Shown here piece by piece: positions 37,223 through 46,638 of a stretch of DNA of 64,000 nt. The position numbers were made by a program, and so were the translations under genes. The notes beneath the pieces are model-generated. The model was not told the origin of the DNA and did not search any database. It saw nothing but the letters and a program-made list of their open reading frames with translations. Position 1 is the stretch's first letter. Every line of letters begins with the position of its first letter. Source of the DNA: Pseudomonas silesiensis (lineage in GTDB: Bacteria; Pseudomonadota; Gammaproteobacteria; Pseudomonadales; Pseudomonadaceae); the NCBI RefSeq assembly GCF_001661075.1, contig NZ_CP014870.1, positions 992,001-1,056,000 of the forward strand, read 5' to 3'.

Positions 37223-37902
37223 ACGCCGCCGACACCTTTAGCCTCACCCATGAAGATGCCCAGGCCATCGACGACTGCTGGAACCGCATCGGTATCCATG
37301 GCGACAAGTCCTGCCCGCTGCTGAGCGAACACATTCACTGCCGCAACTGCGCGGTGTATTCAGCCGCCGCGACGCGCCTGCTCGACCGCTATGCGTTGCA
37401 GCAGGAAGATCGAGGGCAAGTTTCGACAGTGGCCGAGAGCGAGGTGAAAACCCGTTCGCTGTTGATGTTTCGTCTTGGCGAAGAATGGCTGGGCCTGGCC
37501 ACCCGCAGCCTGGTGGAAGTGGCGCCAATGCAAGCGATTCACTCCTTGCCGCACCAGCGTTCCCGAGCCTTGCTTGGCGTGGCCAACGTGCGCGGTGCCC
37601 TGGTGGCATGCCTGTCCCTGGTCGAACTGCTCGGCCTCGATGGGACGGGTAGCGTGGCGTCCGGCACGCGGGTCATGCCGCGGATGCTGATTATCGCCGC
37701 CCATGGCGGGCCGGTGGTGGTGCCGGTGGATGAAGTGGACGGCATTCATGCCATCGATGAAAACATCCTCGAGGCAGCCTCGCGCTCGGGTACCCAGGCC
37801 AGCGCCAAATACACCCGTGGTGTGTTGCCATTCAAGGGACGCAGCCTGCGTTGGCTGGATGAAGAGCAACTGCTGTCCGCCGTGACCCGGAGCCTTACAT
37901 GA
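37219..37902 (+). CDS. wspD: CheW-like coupling protein WspD
   Basis: The 227-residue second coupler has an N-terminal extension with a cysteine cluster (CPLLSEHIHCRNC, about residues 34-46) before the CheW domain (about 75-220; MFRLGEEWLGLATRSLVEV). The cysteine-histidine cluster is a normal WspD feature of unclear role. It overlaps wspC and wspE by four bases each, so the operon is tightly coupled. Confidence 0.93.
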   Translation: MNAADTFSLTHEDAQAIDDCWNRIGIHGDKSCPLLSEHIHCRNCAVYSAAATRLLDRYALQQEDRGQVSTVAESEVKTRSLLMFRLGEEWLGLATRSLVEVAPMQAIHSLPHQRSRALLGVANVRGALVACLSLVELLGLDGTGSVASGTRVMPRMLIIAAHGGPVVVPVDEVDGIHAIDENILEAASRSGTQASAKYTRGVLPFKGRSLRWLDEEQLLSAVTRSLT

Positions 37903-40196
37903 CCCCAGAGCAATTGCGCGACTCCTCGTTGCTGGAGCTGTTCAGCCTGGAAGCCGAAGCCCAGACCCAAGTGCTGAGCGCAGGCCTGCTGGCGCTGGAG
38001 CGCGATCCGACCCAGGCCGATCATCTCGAATCGTGCATGCGCGCGGCGCATTCGCTCAAGGGCGCCGCGCGGATCGTCGGTGTCGATGCCGGCGTCAGCG
38101 TGGCCCATGTGATGGAAGATTGCCTGGTCAGCGCCCAGGAAGGGCACCTGTACCTGCGCCCCGAGCACATCGATGCGTTGTTGCAAGGCACCGATCTGCT
38201 GATGCGCATCGCAACGCCCGACAACAATCCGGGCCCTGCGGATATCGAGGCCTATGTCGCCTTGATGGCTCGTTTGCTGGATCCGCTGGCGCTTGCCGCG
38301 CCGATCAGTACCCCCATCGCGCCGTTCATGGCCGAGGATCTGCTGCAAGCCACCGGGGTTGAGCTGACGATGCCGGTGCTGGACGTCGAACCGCCCACCG
38401 GCGCACCCGTCGAGCCAGCGTCCAGGGCCAGACGCTCCACCGATACCGGTGAGCGAGTCCTGCGGGTCACTGCCGAGCGTTTGAACAGCCTGCTTGACCT
38501 GTCGAGCAAATCCCTGGTGGAAACCCTGCGGCTCAAGCCGCACCTGGCTACCATGCAGCGGCTCAAGCGCCTGCAGAACAACGGCCTGCGGGCCCTGGAA
38601 AACCTCAACGTCCAGCTCAAGGAGCATGCCTTGAGCCTGGAGGCGCGGGAGGCCCTCGACGCTGCCCGTCGGTTGTTGGCCGAATCCCAGCAATTGCTGG
38701 TGGAAAAAAACGCCGAGCTGGATGAGTTCGCCTGGCAGGCCAGTCAACGGGCGCAAGTCTTGTACGACACGGCGCTGGCCTGTCGCATGCGCCCGTTTGC
38801 CGATGTGTTGAGCGGGCAAGCGCGGATGGTCCGCGACCTTGGCCGTAGCCTGGGCAAGCAGGTGCGGCTGGAGATCGAGGGCGAAAAAACCCAGGTCGAT
38901 CGCGATGTGCTGGAAAAACTCGAAGCGCCGCTGACGCACCTGCTGCGCAACGCCGTGGATCACGGCATCGAATCCCCGGAACAGCGCCTGCTGGCCGGCA
39001 AACCGGCTGAAGGCTTGATCCGTTTGCGCGCCTCGCATCAGGCCGGACTGCTGGTGCTGGAGTTGAGCGATGACGGTAATGGTGTCGATCTGGAAAAGGT
39101 CCGGCGCAGCATCATCGAGCGGCAATTGTCCCCGGCTGAAACAGCTGCGCAGTTGAGCGAAGAGGAACTGCTGACATTCCTGTTCCTGCCGGGTTTCAGC
39201 TTGCGGGACACGGTCACCGAAATCTCCGGACGCGGGGTCGGGCTGGACGCGGTGCAACACATGGTCCGGCAATTGCGCGGCGCGGTCGTGCTGGAGCAAG
39301 CGGTGGGCGAGGGCAGCCATTTCCACCTCGAAGTGCCGCTGACCCTGTCGGTGGTGCGCAGCCTGGTGGTGGAAGTCGGTGACGAAGCCTATGCGTTTCC
39401 ACTGGCCCACATCGAGCGCATGTGCGACCTGGAGCCGGCGGACATCGTGCAGGTCGAAGGCCGTCAGCACTTCTGGTACGAGGGCCGGCACGTCGGGCTG
39501 GTCGCCGCCAGCCAGCTCTTGCAGCGTCCGGTGAGCGCGCACAGTCAGCAGACCCTCAAAGTGGTGGTCATTCGTGAGCGCGAGGCGATTTATGGTGTGG
39601 CCGTCGAGCGTTTTATCGGTGAGCGGACGCTGGTCGTATTACCGCTGGACGAACGCCTGGGCAAGGTGCAGGACATTTCCGCCGGGGCCTTGCTCGACGA
39701 CGGTTCGGTGGTGTTGATCGTCGACGTCGAAGACATGCTGCGCTCGGTCGACAAACTGCTCAACACCGGGCGCCTGGAGCGTATAGCGCGCCAGGGCAGC
39801 CAGGTCGTCGAAGCCGCTCGCAAACGGATCCTGGTGGTCGACGACTCGCTGACCGTTCGCGAGCTGCAACGCAAACTGTTGCTCAATCGCGGGTATGACG
39901 TGGCCGTGGCGGTGGACGGCATGGATGGCTGGAACGCCCTGCGTTCGGAGGATTTCGATCTGCTGATCACCGACATCGATATGCCGCGCATGGATGGCAT
40001 CGAGCTGGTGTCCCTGTTGCGCCGGGACAATCGCCTGCAATCCCTGCCGGTCATGGTGGTGTCCTATAAGGATCGTGAAGAGGACCGCCGTCGTGGACTG
40101 GACGCCGGAGCCGACTATTATCTAGCCAAAGCCAGTTTTCATGACGACGCCCTGCTTGATGCAGTGGTTGAGCTTATAGGAGGAGCGCGGGCATGA
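37899..40196 (+). CDS. wspE: Hybrid histidine kinase WspE (CheA type with receiver)
   Basis: WspE autophosphorylates on receptor signal and passes phosphate to WspR and WspF. The 765-residue protein has an HPt domain with phospho-His51 (RAAHSLKGAAR), a dimerisation and ATPase core (HLLRNAVDHGIESP, then ELSDDGNGVDLEK and SGRGVGLDAV), a CheW-like domain (about 475-615) and a C-terminal receiver with the acceptor Asp692 (LLITDIDMPRMDG). The fused receiver could tune or drain phosphate. Confidence 0.95.
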   Translation: MTPEQLRDSSLLELFSLEAEAQTQVLSAGLLALERDPTQADHLESCMRAAHSLKGAARIVGVDAGVSVAHVMEDCLVSAQEGHLYLRPEHIDALLQGTDLLMRIATPDNNPGPADIEAYVALMARLLDPLALAAPISTPIAPFMAEDLLQATGVELTMPVLDVEPPTGAPVEPASRARRSTDTGERVLRVTAERLNSLLDLSSKSLVETLRLKPHLATMQRLKRLQNNGLRALENLNVQLKEHALSLEAREALDAARRLLAESQQLLVEKNAELDEFAWQASQRAQVLYDTALACRMRPFADVLSGQARMVRDLGRSLGKQVRLEIEGEKTQVDRDVLEKLEAPLTHLLRNAVDHGIESPEQRLLAGKPAEGLIRLRASHQAGLLVLELSDDGNGVDLEKVRRSIIERQLSPAETAAQLSEEELLTFLFLPGFSLRDTVTEISGRGVGLDAVQHMVRQLRGAVVLEQAVGEGSHFHLEVPLTLSVVRSLVVEVGDEAYAFPLAHIERMCDLEPADIVQVEGRQHFWYEGRHVGLVAASQLLQRPVSAHSQQTLKVVVIREREAIYGVAVERFIGERTLVVLPLDERLGKVQDISAGALLDDGSVVLIVDVEDMLRSVDKLLNTGRLERIARQGSQVVEAARKRILVVDDSLTVRELQRKLLLNRGYDVAVAVDGMDGWNALRSEDFDLLITDIDMPRMDGIELVSLLRRDNRLQSLPVMVVSYKDREEDRRRGLDAGADYYLAKASFHDDALLDAVVELIGGARA

Positions 40197-41203
40197 AGAT
40201 AGCGATCGTCAACGACATGCCCATGGCGGTGGAGGCCCTGCGCCGCGCCCTGGCGTTCGAGCCGGCACACGAGGTGGTCTGGGTCGCCGGCGATGGGGCC
40301 GAGGCAGTGCAACGCTGCGCTGAATTCACCCCGGATCTGATCCTGATGGACCTGATCATGCCGGTGATGGACGGCGTGGAAGCGACCCGGCGAATCATGG
40401 CCGCGACCCCTTGCGCGATCGTCATCGTCACGGTCGACCGCCAGCAGAATGTGCATCGAGTGTTCGAGGCCATGGGCCACGGCGCGCTGGATGTCGTCGA
40501 CACGCCGGCATTGGGTGCGGGTAACCCGCAGGATGCGGCCGCACCGTTGCTGCGCAAGATCATCAACATTGGCTGGCTGATCGGTGACCGGGGCAATCGA
40601 GAGCGCGCGGCTCCGAGCCCCTTGCGCAACTCGGCTTCGCGTCAGCGGCTGATCGCCATTGGGTCGTCCGCGGGCGGGCCGGCGGCGCTGGAAGTATTGC
40701 TCAAGGGCCTGCCGCAGAATTTTTCGGCGGCTATCGTGCTGGTGCAGCATGTCGACCAGGTATTCGCCGCCGGCATGGCCGAATGGCTGAGCAGCGCCAG
40801 CGGCCTGAACGTGCGCCTGGCCCAGGAAGGCGAGCCGCCGCAGCCCGGTACGGTGTTGCTCGCCGGCACCAATCACCATATCCGCTTGTTGAAAAACGGC
40901 ACGCTGGCCTACACCGCCGAACCGGTCAACGAGATCTATCGGCCCTCGATCGATGTGTTTTTCGAGAGCGTTGCCCAGTACTGGAGCGGCGATGCCGTGG
41001 GAGTTTTGTTAACCGGAATGGGACGCGATGGCGCGCAGGGGCTTAAACTCATGCGCCAACAGGGCTACCTGACCATCGCTCAAGACCAAATCAGCAGTGC
41101 GGTGTATGGCATGCCGAAGGCAGCGGCCGCCATCGACGCTGCCGTGGAAATTCGTCCACTGGACAAGATCGCGCCACGATTGCTGGAAATCTTCGGCAAA
41201 TGA
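40193..41203 (+). CDS. wspF: Protein-glutamate methylesterase WspF (CheB type)
   Basis: WspF removes methyl groups from WspA and damps the pathway; loss-of-function mutants in pseudomonads give wrinkly colonies with high c-di-GMP. The 336-residue product has a receiver with acceptor Asp53 (LILMDLIMPVMDG) and a methylesterase domain with the catalytic triad Ser159 (IGSSAGGP), His186 (VQHVDQ) and Asp279 (GMGRDG). All catalytic residues are intact, so this strain is not an obvious wspF mutant. Confidence 0.95.
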   Translation: MKIAIVNDMPMAVEALRRALAFEPAHEVVWVAGDGAEAVQRCAEFTPDLILMDLIMPVMDGVEATRRIMAATPCAIVIVTVDRQQNVHRVFEAMGHGALDVVDTPALGAGNPQDAAAPLLRKIINIGWLIGDRGNRERAAPSPLRNSASRQRLIAIGSSAGGPAALEVLLKGLPQNFSAAIVLVQHVDQVFAAGMAEWLSSASGLNVRLAQEGEPPQPGTVLLAGTNHHIRLLKNGTLAYTAEPVNEIYRPSIDVFFESVAQYWSGDAVGVLLTGMGRDGAQGLKLMRQQGYLTIAQDQISSAVYGMPKAAAAIDAAVEIRPLDKIAPRLLEIFGK

Positions 41204-41251
41204 CTCTCTTTAACAGCAATCCCGGCCCAGGCAGTACTCAGGTGACCGCAC

Positions 41252-42253
41252 ATGAATGACTTACAGCTCGACGGCTTCAAAACCGACGAAAACGCCGCCA
41301 TGGTGTTGTTGGTGGACGATCAGGCGATGATCGGCGAAGCCGTGCGCCGTGGCTTGTCGAATGAAGAAAATATCGACTTTCACTTTTGCGCCGATCCGCA
41401 CCAGGCTATCGCCCAGGCGATTCGCATCAAGCCGACGGTGATCCTGCAGGACCTGGTGATGCCCGGTCTCGATGGCCTGAGCCTGGTGCGCGAATACCGC
41501 AATCACCCGGCAACCAAGGACATACCGATCATTGTCCTGTCGACCAAGGAAGACCCGCTGATCAAGAGCGCGGCCTTTGCGGCCGGGGCCAACGATTACC
41601 TGGTCAAGCTGCCGGACAATATCGAGCTGGTCGCGCGCATCCGCTATCACTCCCGTTCCTACATGACCCTGCTGCAGCGCGACGCGGCGTACCGGGCGCT
41701 GCGGGTCAGCCAGCAGCAGTTGCTCGACACCAACCTGGTGCTGCAACGATTGATGAACTCCGACGGCCTGACCGGGCTGTCGAACCGCCGGCATTTCGAT
41801 GAATACCTGGAACTGGAGTGGCGACGCTCGCTGCGCGACCAGAGTCAACTGTCGTTGCTGATGATCGATGTCGACTACTTCAAATCCTACAACGACAGCT
41901 TCGGCCACCTGGACGGCGATGAAGCCCTGCGCAAGGTCGCCACGGCGATCCGTGACGCCAGCGCCCGACCGTCGGACCTGCCGGCCCGTTACGGCGGCGA
42001 AGAGTTCGCCCTGGTCCTGCCCAACACATCGCCGGGCGGCGCGCGGCTGGTGGCGGAAAAACTCCGCCAGTCGGTGGCGGCACTGAAGATTCCGCACATT
42101 TCCCCTGTCGAAGGTTCGAGCCTGACCATCAGCATCGGCCTGTCGACCATGACCCCAAAGCAGGGCGGCGACTGCCGTCAATTGATCCTGGCGGCGGACA
42201 AGGGGCTGTACCTGGCGAAGAACAATGGGCGTAATCAGGTGGGGATTGAATAA
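41252..42253 (+). CDS. wspR: Response regulator diguanylate cyclase WspR
   Basis: WspR makes c-di-GMP when phosphorylated by WspE. The 333-residue protein has a receiver with acceptor Asp67 ([13 protein letters not shown]), a coiled linker (about 140-170) and a GGDEF domain with active site GGEEF at residues 248-252. The RxxD inhibitory site is present at Arg239-Asp242, so product feedback should work. A 48-base gap separates it from wspF, but no terminator is seen. Confidence 0.96.
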   Translation: MNDLQLDGFKTDENAAMVLLVDDQAMIGEAVRRGLSNEENIDFHFCADPHQAIAQAIRIKPTVILQDLVMPGLDGLSLVREYRNHPATKDIPIIVLSTKEDPLIKSAAFAAGANDYLVKLPDNIELVARIRYHSRSYMTLLQRDAAYRALRVSQQQLLDTNLVLQRLMNSDGLTGLSNRRHFDEYLELEWRRSLRDQSQLSLLMIDVDYFKSYNDSFGHLDGDEALRKVATAIRDASARPSDLPARYGGEEFALVLPNTSPGGARLVAEKLRQSVAALKIPHISPVEGSSLTISIGLSTMTPKQGGDCRQLILAADKGLYLAKNNGRNQVGIE

Positions 42254-42359
42254 ACCATAGGGTTCATTCGCCGCTAAAGCCGCCAGGCGGGCTGCCTTGA
42301 CAGCCTGTTTACGGTATACTCGCCGGCTTTCAAAAGTTCGCCAACGAGTGCTGCCCGCC

Positions 42360-43455
42360 ATGGAAATCAACCCGATCCTTAACAGTATCAAGGACCTGTC
42401 CGAGCGCTCCGAAACTATTCGGGGGTATCTTTGACTACGATCAAAAGCATGAGCGTCTGACTGAAGTCAATCGCGAGCTTGAAGATCCGTCTGTCTGGAA
42501 CAACCCGTCGTACGCTCAGGAACTGGGCCGCGAGCGCTCCCTGCTGGCTCAGATCGTCGAAACCCTCGACGAAATGCACAGTGGCCTGGCCGATGCCAAG
42601 GACCTGTTGCTGATGTCCGCCGAAGAAGAAGACCAGGCCGCCGTCGATGACGTCGCTGCCGAAGTCGAGCGTCTGCGCGAGTCCCTGGAAAAACTCGAAT
42701 TCCGTCGCATGTTCAGCGGCGAGATGGATGCCAACAACGCCTATCTGGACATCCAGGCCGGCTCCGGCGGTACCGAGGCCCAGGACTGGGCCAACATCCT
42801 GCTGCGCATGTACCTGCGCTGGGCCGACAAGCGCGGCTTCGACGCGACCATCATGGAGCTGTCCGCCGGTGAAGTTGCCGGGATCAAGGGCGCTACCGTG
42901 CACATCAAGGGCGAATACGCCTTTGGCTGGCTGCGCACCGAAATCGGTGTGCACCGTCTGGTGCGCAAGAGCCCGTTCGACTCCGGCAACCGTCGCCACA
43001 CCTCGTTCTCGGCCGTGTTCGTATCGCCGGAAATCGATGACAACATCGAAATCGACATCAACCCGTCGGACCTGCGCATCGATACCTACCGCTCCTCCGG
43101 CGCCGGTGGTCAGCACGTAAACACCACCGACTCGGCCGTACGTATCACCCACGTACCGTCCAACACCGTGGTCAGCTGCCAGAACGAACGTTCCCAGCAC
43201 GCCAACAAAGACACCGCGATGAAAATGTTGCGGGCGCGCTTGTACGAGCAGGAAGTGCAGAAACGCAACGCGGCCTCGCAAGCCCTGGAAGACACCAAGT
43301 CGGACATCGGCTGGGGTCACCAGATTCGCTCCTACGTACTCGATGCGTCGCGGATCAAGGATTTGCGCACCAACATCGAACGCAGCGACTGTGACAAGGT
43401 GCTCGACGGCGACATCGACGACTACCTGATAGCCAGCTTGAAACAAGGGCTGTAA
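42360..43455 (+). CDS. prfB: Peptide chain release factor 2 (programmed +1 frameshift)
   Basis: RF2 reads UGA and UAA stop codons. Translation starts at the ATG at 42360, reads 24 codons to CTT at 42429-42431 and meets an in-frame TGA at 42432-42434. A +1 shift continues in the next frame to 43455, giving 364 residues. The shift site is GGGGGTATCTTTGAC, with an internal Shine-Dalgarno-like G-run, as in E. coli prfB. The SPF tripeptide (KSPFDSG) and GGQ motif (SGAGGQHVN) are intact. The shift lets RF2 control its own level. Confidence 0.97.
42421..42436 (+). promoter_or_regulatory. Programmed +1 frameshift site of prfB
   Basis: GGGGGTATCTTTGACT: the G-run acts as an internal ribosome-binding signal, CTT is the slippery codon and TGA followed by C is a weak stop. 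Confidence 0.95.
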
Positions 43456-43484
43456 AGGCACGCGCTACAGGGTCAATACGCCCC

Positions 43485-43509
43485 TGTAGGAGCGAGGCTT
43501 GCCCGCGAA
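43485..43509. repeat. Single REP element between prfB and lysS
   Basis: One REP (TGTAGGAGCGAGGCTTGCCC) lies in the 103-base gap; a partial CTACAGG upstream may be what is left of a second arm. Confidence 0.75.
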
Positions 43510-43558
43510 CCCTGCCGCCAGGCAGGGGCAACGAACCCGTGATGGAATATTTAAAGAC

Positions 43559-45058
43559 ATGAGCGACCTAGAAATCGACCAGGCCCTGCAACAGGAAGAA
43601 AACTCCCTGATCGCCCTGCGCAAGGAAAAGCTGGCTGCCGAGCGTGCCAAGGGCAATGCCTTCCCGAACGACTTCCGCCGCGACAACTACTGCGAAGACT
43701 TGCAGAAGCAATACGTGGACAAGACCAAGGAAGAGCTGGCTGAGGCTGCAATCCCGGTCAAGGTTGCCGGTCGCATCATGCTCAACCGTGGCTCGTTCAT
43801 GGTGATCCAGGACATGACCGGTCGCATCCAGGTTTACGTCAACCGTAAAACCCTGTCGGAAGAAACCCTGGCCTCGGTGAAAACCTGGGACATGGGCGAC
43901 ATCATCGCCGCTGAAGGTACCCTGGCCCGCTCCGGCAAAGGCGACCTGTACGTCGAAATGACCCACGTGCGCCTGCTGACCAAATCCCTGCGTCCGCTGC
44001 CGGACAAGCACCACGGCCTGACCGACACCGAGCAGCGCTATCGCCAGCGTTACGTTGACCTGATCGTCAACGAAGAGGTGCGCCAGACCTTCCGCGTGCG
44101 TTCGCAAGTGATTGCGCACATCCGCAGCTTCCTGATGCAGCGTGACTTCCTCGAAGTCGAAACCCCGATGCTGCAGACCATTCCGGGTGGCGCGGCGGCC
44201 AAGCCTTTCGAAACTCACCACAACGCCCTGGACATGGAAATGTTCCTGCGTATCGCGCCGGAGCTGTACCTCAAGCGCCTGGTTGTCGGTGGTTTCGAGA
44301 AGGTGTTCGAGATCAACCGCAACTTCCGCAACGAAGGTGTTTCGACTCGTCACAACCCTGAATTCACCATGTTGGAGTTCTACCAGGCCTACGCCGACTA
44401 CGAAGACAACATGGACCTGACCGAAGAACTGTTCCGCGAGCTGGCGCAGCTGGTCCTGGGCAGCACCGACGTGCCTTACGGCGACAAAGTGTTCCACTTC
44501 GGCGAACCCTTCGTGCGCCTGTCGGTGTTCGACTCGATCCTCAAGTACAACCCTGAGTTGACCGCTGACGACCTGAACGACATCGACAAGGCCCGCGCCA
44601 TCGCCAAGAAGGCCGGCGCCAAGGTGCTGGGCTTCGAAGGTCTGGGCAAGCTGCAGGTGATGATTTTCGAAGAGTTGGTCGAGCACAAGCTGGAGCAGCC
44701 GCACTTCATCACCCAGTACCCGTTCGAAGTGTCGCCGCTGGCTCGTCGTAACGACGAGAACCCGAACGTCACCGACCGCTTCGAGTTGTTCATCGGTGGT
44801 CGTGAAATCGCCAACGCCTACTCCGAGTTGAACGACGCGGAAGACCAGGCCGAGCGTTTCATGGCCCAGGTGGCCGACAAGGATGCGGGCGACGACGAAG
44901 CCATGCATTACGACGCCGACTTCGTTCGCGCGCTGGAGTACGGCATGCCGCCAACGGCCGGTGAAGGCATCGGCATCGACCGCCTGGTGATGCTGCTGAC
45001 CAACTCCCCGTCGATCCGCGACGTGATCCTGTTCCCGCACATGCGGCCGCAAGCGTAA
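43559..45058 (+). CDS. lysS: Lysine--tRNA ligase (class II)
   Basis: LysRS charges tRNA-Lys. The 499-residue protein has an OB-fold anticodon-binding domain (about 60-170) and a class II catalytic core: motif 1 near [15 protein letters not shown], motif 2 [20 protein letters not shown] (about residues 257-276) and motif 3 [13 protein letters not shown] near residue 475. The ribosome site before the ATG at 43559 is weak. Linkage prfB-lysS is standard in gammaproteobacteria. A terminator follows at once. Confidence 0.97.
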   Translation: MSDLEIDQALQQEENSLIALRKEKLAAERAKGNAFPNDFRRDNYCEDLQKQYVDKTKEELAEAAIPVKVAGRIMLNRGSFMVIQDMTGRIQVYVNRKTLSEETLASVKTWDMGDIIAAEGTLARSGKGDLYVEMTHVRLLTKSLRPLPDKHHGLTDTEQRYRQRYVDLIVNEEVRQTFRVRSQVIAHIRSFLMQRDFLEVETPMLQTIPGGAAAKPFETHHNALDMEMFLRIAPELYLKRLVVGGFEKVFEINRNFRNEGVSTRHNPEFTMLEFYQAYADYEDNMDLTEELFRELAQLVLGSTDVPYGDKVFHFGEPFVRLSVFDSILKYNPELTADDLNDIDKARAIAKKAGAKVLGFEGLGKLQVMIFEELVEHKLEQPHFITQYPFEVSPLARRNDENPNVTDRFELFIGGREIANAYSELNDAEDQAERFMAQVADKDAGDDEAMHYDADFVRALEYGMPPTAGEGIGIDRLVMLLTNSPSIRDVILFPHMRPQA

Positions 45059-45069
45059 GTGTTTCAAAT

Positions 45070-45098
45070 AAAAAGCCGCCTGAAATAGGCGGCTTTTT
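45070..45098. terminator. Intrinsic terminator after lysS
   Basis: AAAAAGCCGCC pairs with GGCGGCTTTTT around TGAAATA. Confidence 0.92.
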
Positions 45099-45160
45099 AT
45101 TGCCTGTCTGGTACAAACGTATCAAATGGTTACTTTTGAAGTAAGAGAGGAATTGCTGTC

Positions 45161-45877
45161 GTGAACCGTGCAATGGCTCAAGAGGGTGCAGCGGGTATCG
45201 CCACTGCGGTCGCTGAAAGTGTTCAGTACCAGGGTCGCAAGGCCAGCCGACAGGGCAGCGAGCAGCGTCGACAGGACATTCTCGATGCGGCGATGCGCAT
45301 TGTCGTGCGCGATGGCGTGCGGGCCGTAAGGCACCGTGCGGTGGCGGCCGAGGCCGGTGTGCCGCTGTCGGCCACCACTTACTATTTCAAGGATATCGAT
45401 GACCTGCTCACCGATACCTTTGCCCAATACGTGGAGCGCAGCGCGGCATTCATGGCCAAGTTGTGGGCCAACAATGAAGGTCTGCTGCGGGAGATGGTCG
45501 CCTACGGCGATGGCAGTGCCGAGTCCCGCTCGCAACTGGCAGACGACATTGCGCGGCTGACGTCCGACTATGTTCACCGTCAATTGCAGAACCGTCGCGA
45601 ACACTTGATGGCCGAGCAGGCATTCCGCCAGGAGGCGCTGTTGAACCCGCGCCTGGCGCAGCTGGTGCGCTCGCACCAGCAAATCCTGCTGCAGGGCACC
45701 TGCCACTTTTTCGAAGTATTGGGTTCCCGCGAGCCACAACAGGATGCCAAAGTGTTGACGGCGATTATCGGACGGATGGAATATCAGGGCCTGCTCAACG
45801 ACGCCGAGCCTGCCGCCGAAGCCGAAATGCTCGGAATCCTCACACGCTACATGCACCTGGTATTGGCGTCGGTTTAA
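45161..45877 (+). CDS. TetR family transcriptional regulator
   Basis: The 238-residue product has a TetR helix-turn-helix near residues 40-85 (RQDILDAAMRIVVRDGVRAV, then PLSATTYYFKDIDDLL) after an unusual 30-residue N-terminal extension. The C-terminal ligand domain is not diagnostic. The start is probably a GTG at 45161 with GAGAGGAA upstream; an ATG at 45173 lacks one. Its targets are unknown; it is separated from lysS by a terminator. The same gene follows lysS in P. aeruginosa as I recall. Confidence 0.88.
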   Translation: MNRAMAQEGAAGIATAVAESVQYQGRKASRQGSEQRRQDILDAAMRIVVRDGVRAVRHRAVAAEAGVPLSATTYYFKDIDDLLTDTFAQYVERSAAFMAKLWANNEGLLREMVAYGDGSAESRSQLADDIARLTSDYVHRQLQNRREHLMAEQAFRQEALLNPRLAQLVRSHQQILLQGTCHFFEVLGSREPQQDAKVLTAIIGRMEYQGLLNDAEPAAEAEMLGILTRYMHLVLASV

Positions 45878-45899
45878 TCCCCGGGCGGACGACTCAACC

Positions 45900-45993
45900 C
45901 TGTAGGAGCGAGGCTTGCCCGCGAAAGCGGTATAACCTTCAACAGTGTGTTGACTGACACAACGCCTTCGCGGGCAAGCCTCGCTCCTACAGG
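45900..45993. repeat. REPIN
   Basis: Inverted REP pair with spacer around CAACAGTGTGTTGACTGACA. Confidence 0.9.
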
Positions 45994-46035
45994 GTCGGTG
46001 ACCATTTGGGGCGGTGTGTTCATAGGGAGTGTTGA

Positions 46036-46602
46036 ATGAAAACCTGGCGTGTCGTTGTGATCGCCTTGTCGTTCCTGCTGCTCAGTGGCTGTCTGGTGAC
46101 CTTCAGGGAACCTCTGCCCGCCAGCGAGCCCGCGCCCAAGGGGTTGCTTGGCAAATGGACCAGCACCAACGCCTGGGGCGAACCGATGAACCTGGAATTG
46201 ACACGCATCAGTGGCAATCGCTATCAGGCGGTCAGTTACTTCAAGGCCAAGCCCAAGGAGCGCGAAGCCTATCCCTTCACGATGTCGCGCCATGGCAGTC
46301 GCTGGTATCTGTCAGCGAAGGTGCCGGCACAGTTCGGCGGACATTTCATCATCGCCGGATTTGAACTCACCGATAAGCAGGAACTGGTGGTCTACAACCT
46401 CGACCTCGAGCAGATCAACCAGGCCCTGGGGCAGAATGTCCTCAGCGGCGAAGGCTTCCAGACTGACGATGGCGATGGCGTGCTGATCAACACTGGCATG
46501 GACCAGGTGTTCGCCTACCTCGACGATCCGGCCAATTCCGATGTGTTCGTCGAAGCGGTGCGTTACCAGCGCCTGGCCAAAGCCAAAGCTGCAGTCAAAT
46601 AA
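46036..46602 (+). CDS. Hypothetical lipoprotein
   Basis: The 188-residue protein has a lipoprotein signal peptide with lipobox LLSGC (Cys19) and a mature part I do not recognise: LLGKWTSTNAWGEPMNLELT near residue 37 and a lipocalin-like beta-rich stretch up to about residue 110. The residue after the lipobox cysteine is Leu, not Asp, so an outer-membrane location is expected. It sits 36 bases before the DUF1704 gene and is probably co-transcribed with it. Confidence 0.75.
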   Translation: MKTWRVVVIALSFLLLSGCLVTFREPLPASEPAPKGLLGKWTSTNAWGEPMNLELTRISGNRYQAVSYFKAKPKEREAYPFTMSRHGSRWYLSAKVPAQFGGHFIIAGFELTDKQELVVYNLDLEQINQALGQNVLSGEGFQTDDGDGVLINTGMDQVFAYLDDPANSDVFVEAVRYQRLAKAKAAVK

Positions 46603-46638
46603 ATCCAGCACGTAACGGTTTTTCTACAGGAGTTCCGG

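Noticed and set aside
42297..42320. TTGACA and TATACT before prfB as a promoter.
   Set aside because: The spacer is only 12 bases, too short for a sigma-70 promoter.
42432..42434. In-frame stop in prfB as a sign of a pseudogene.
   Set aside because: The surrounding sequence is the well-known programmed frameshift site.
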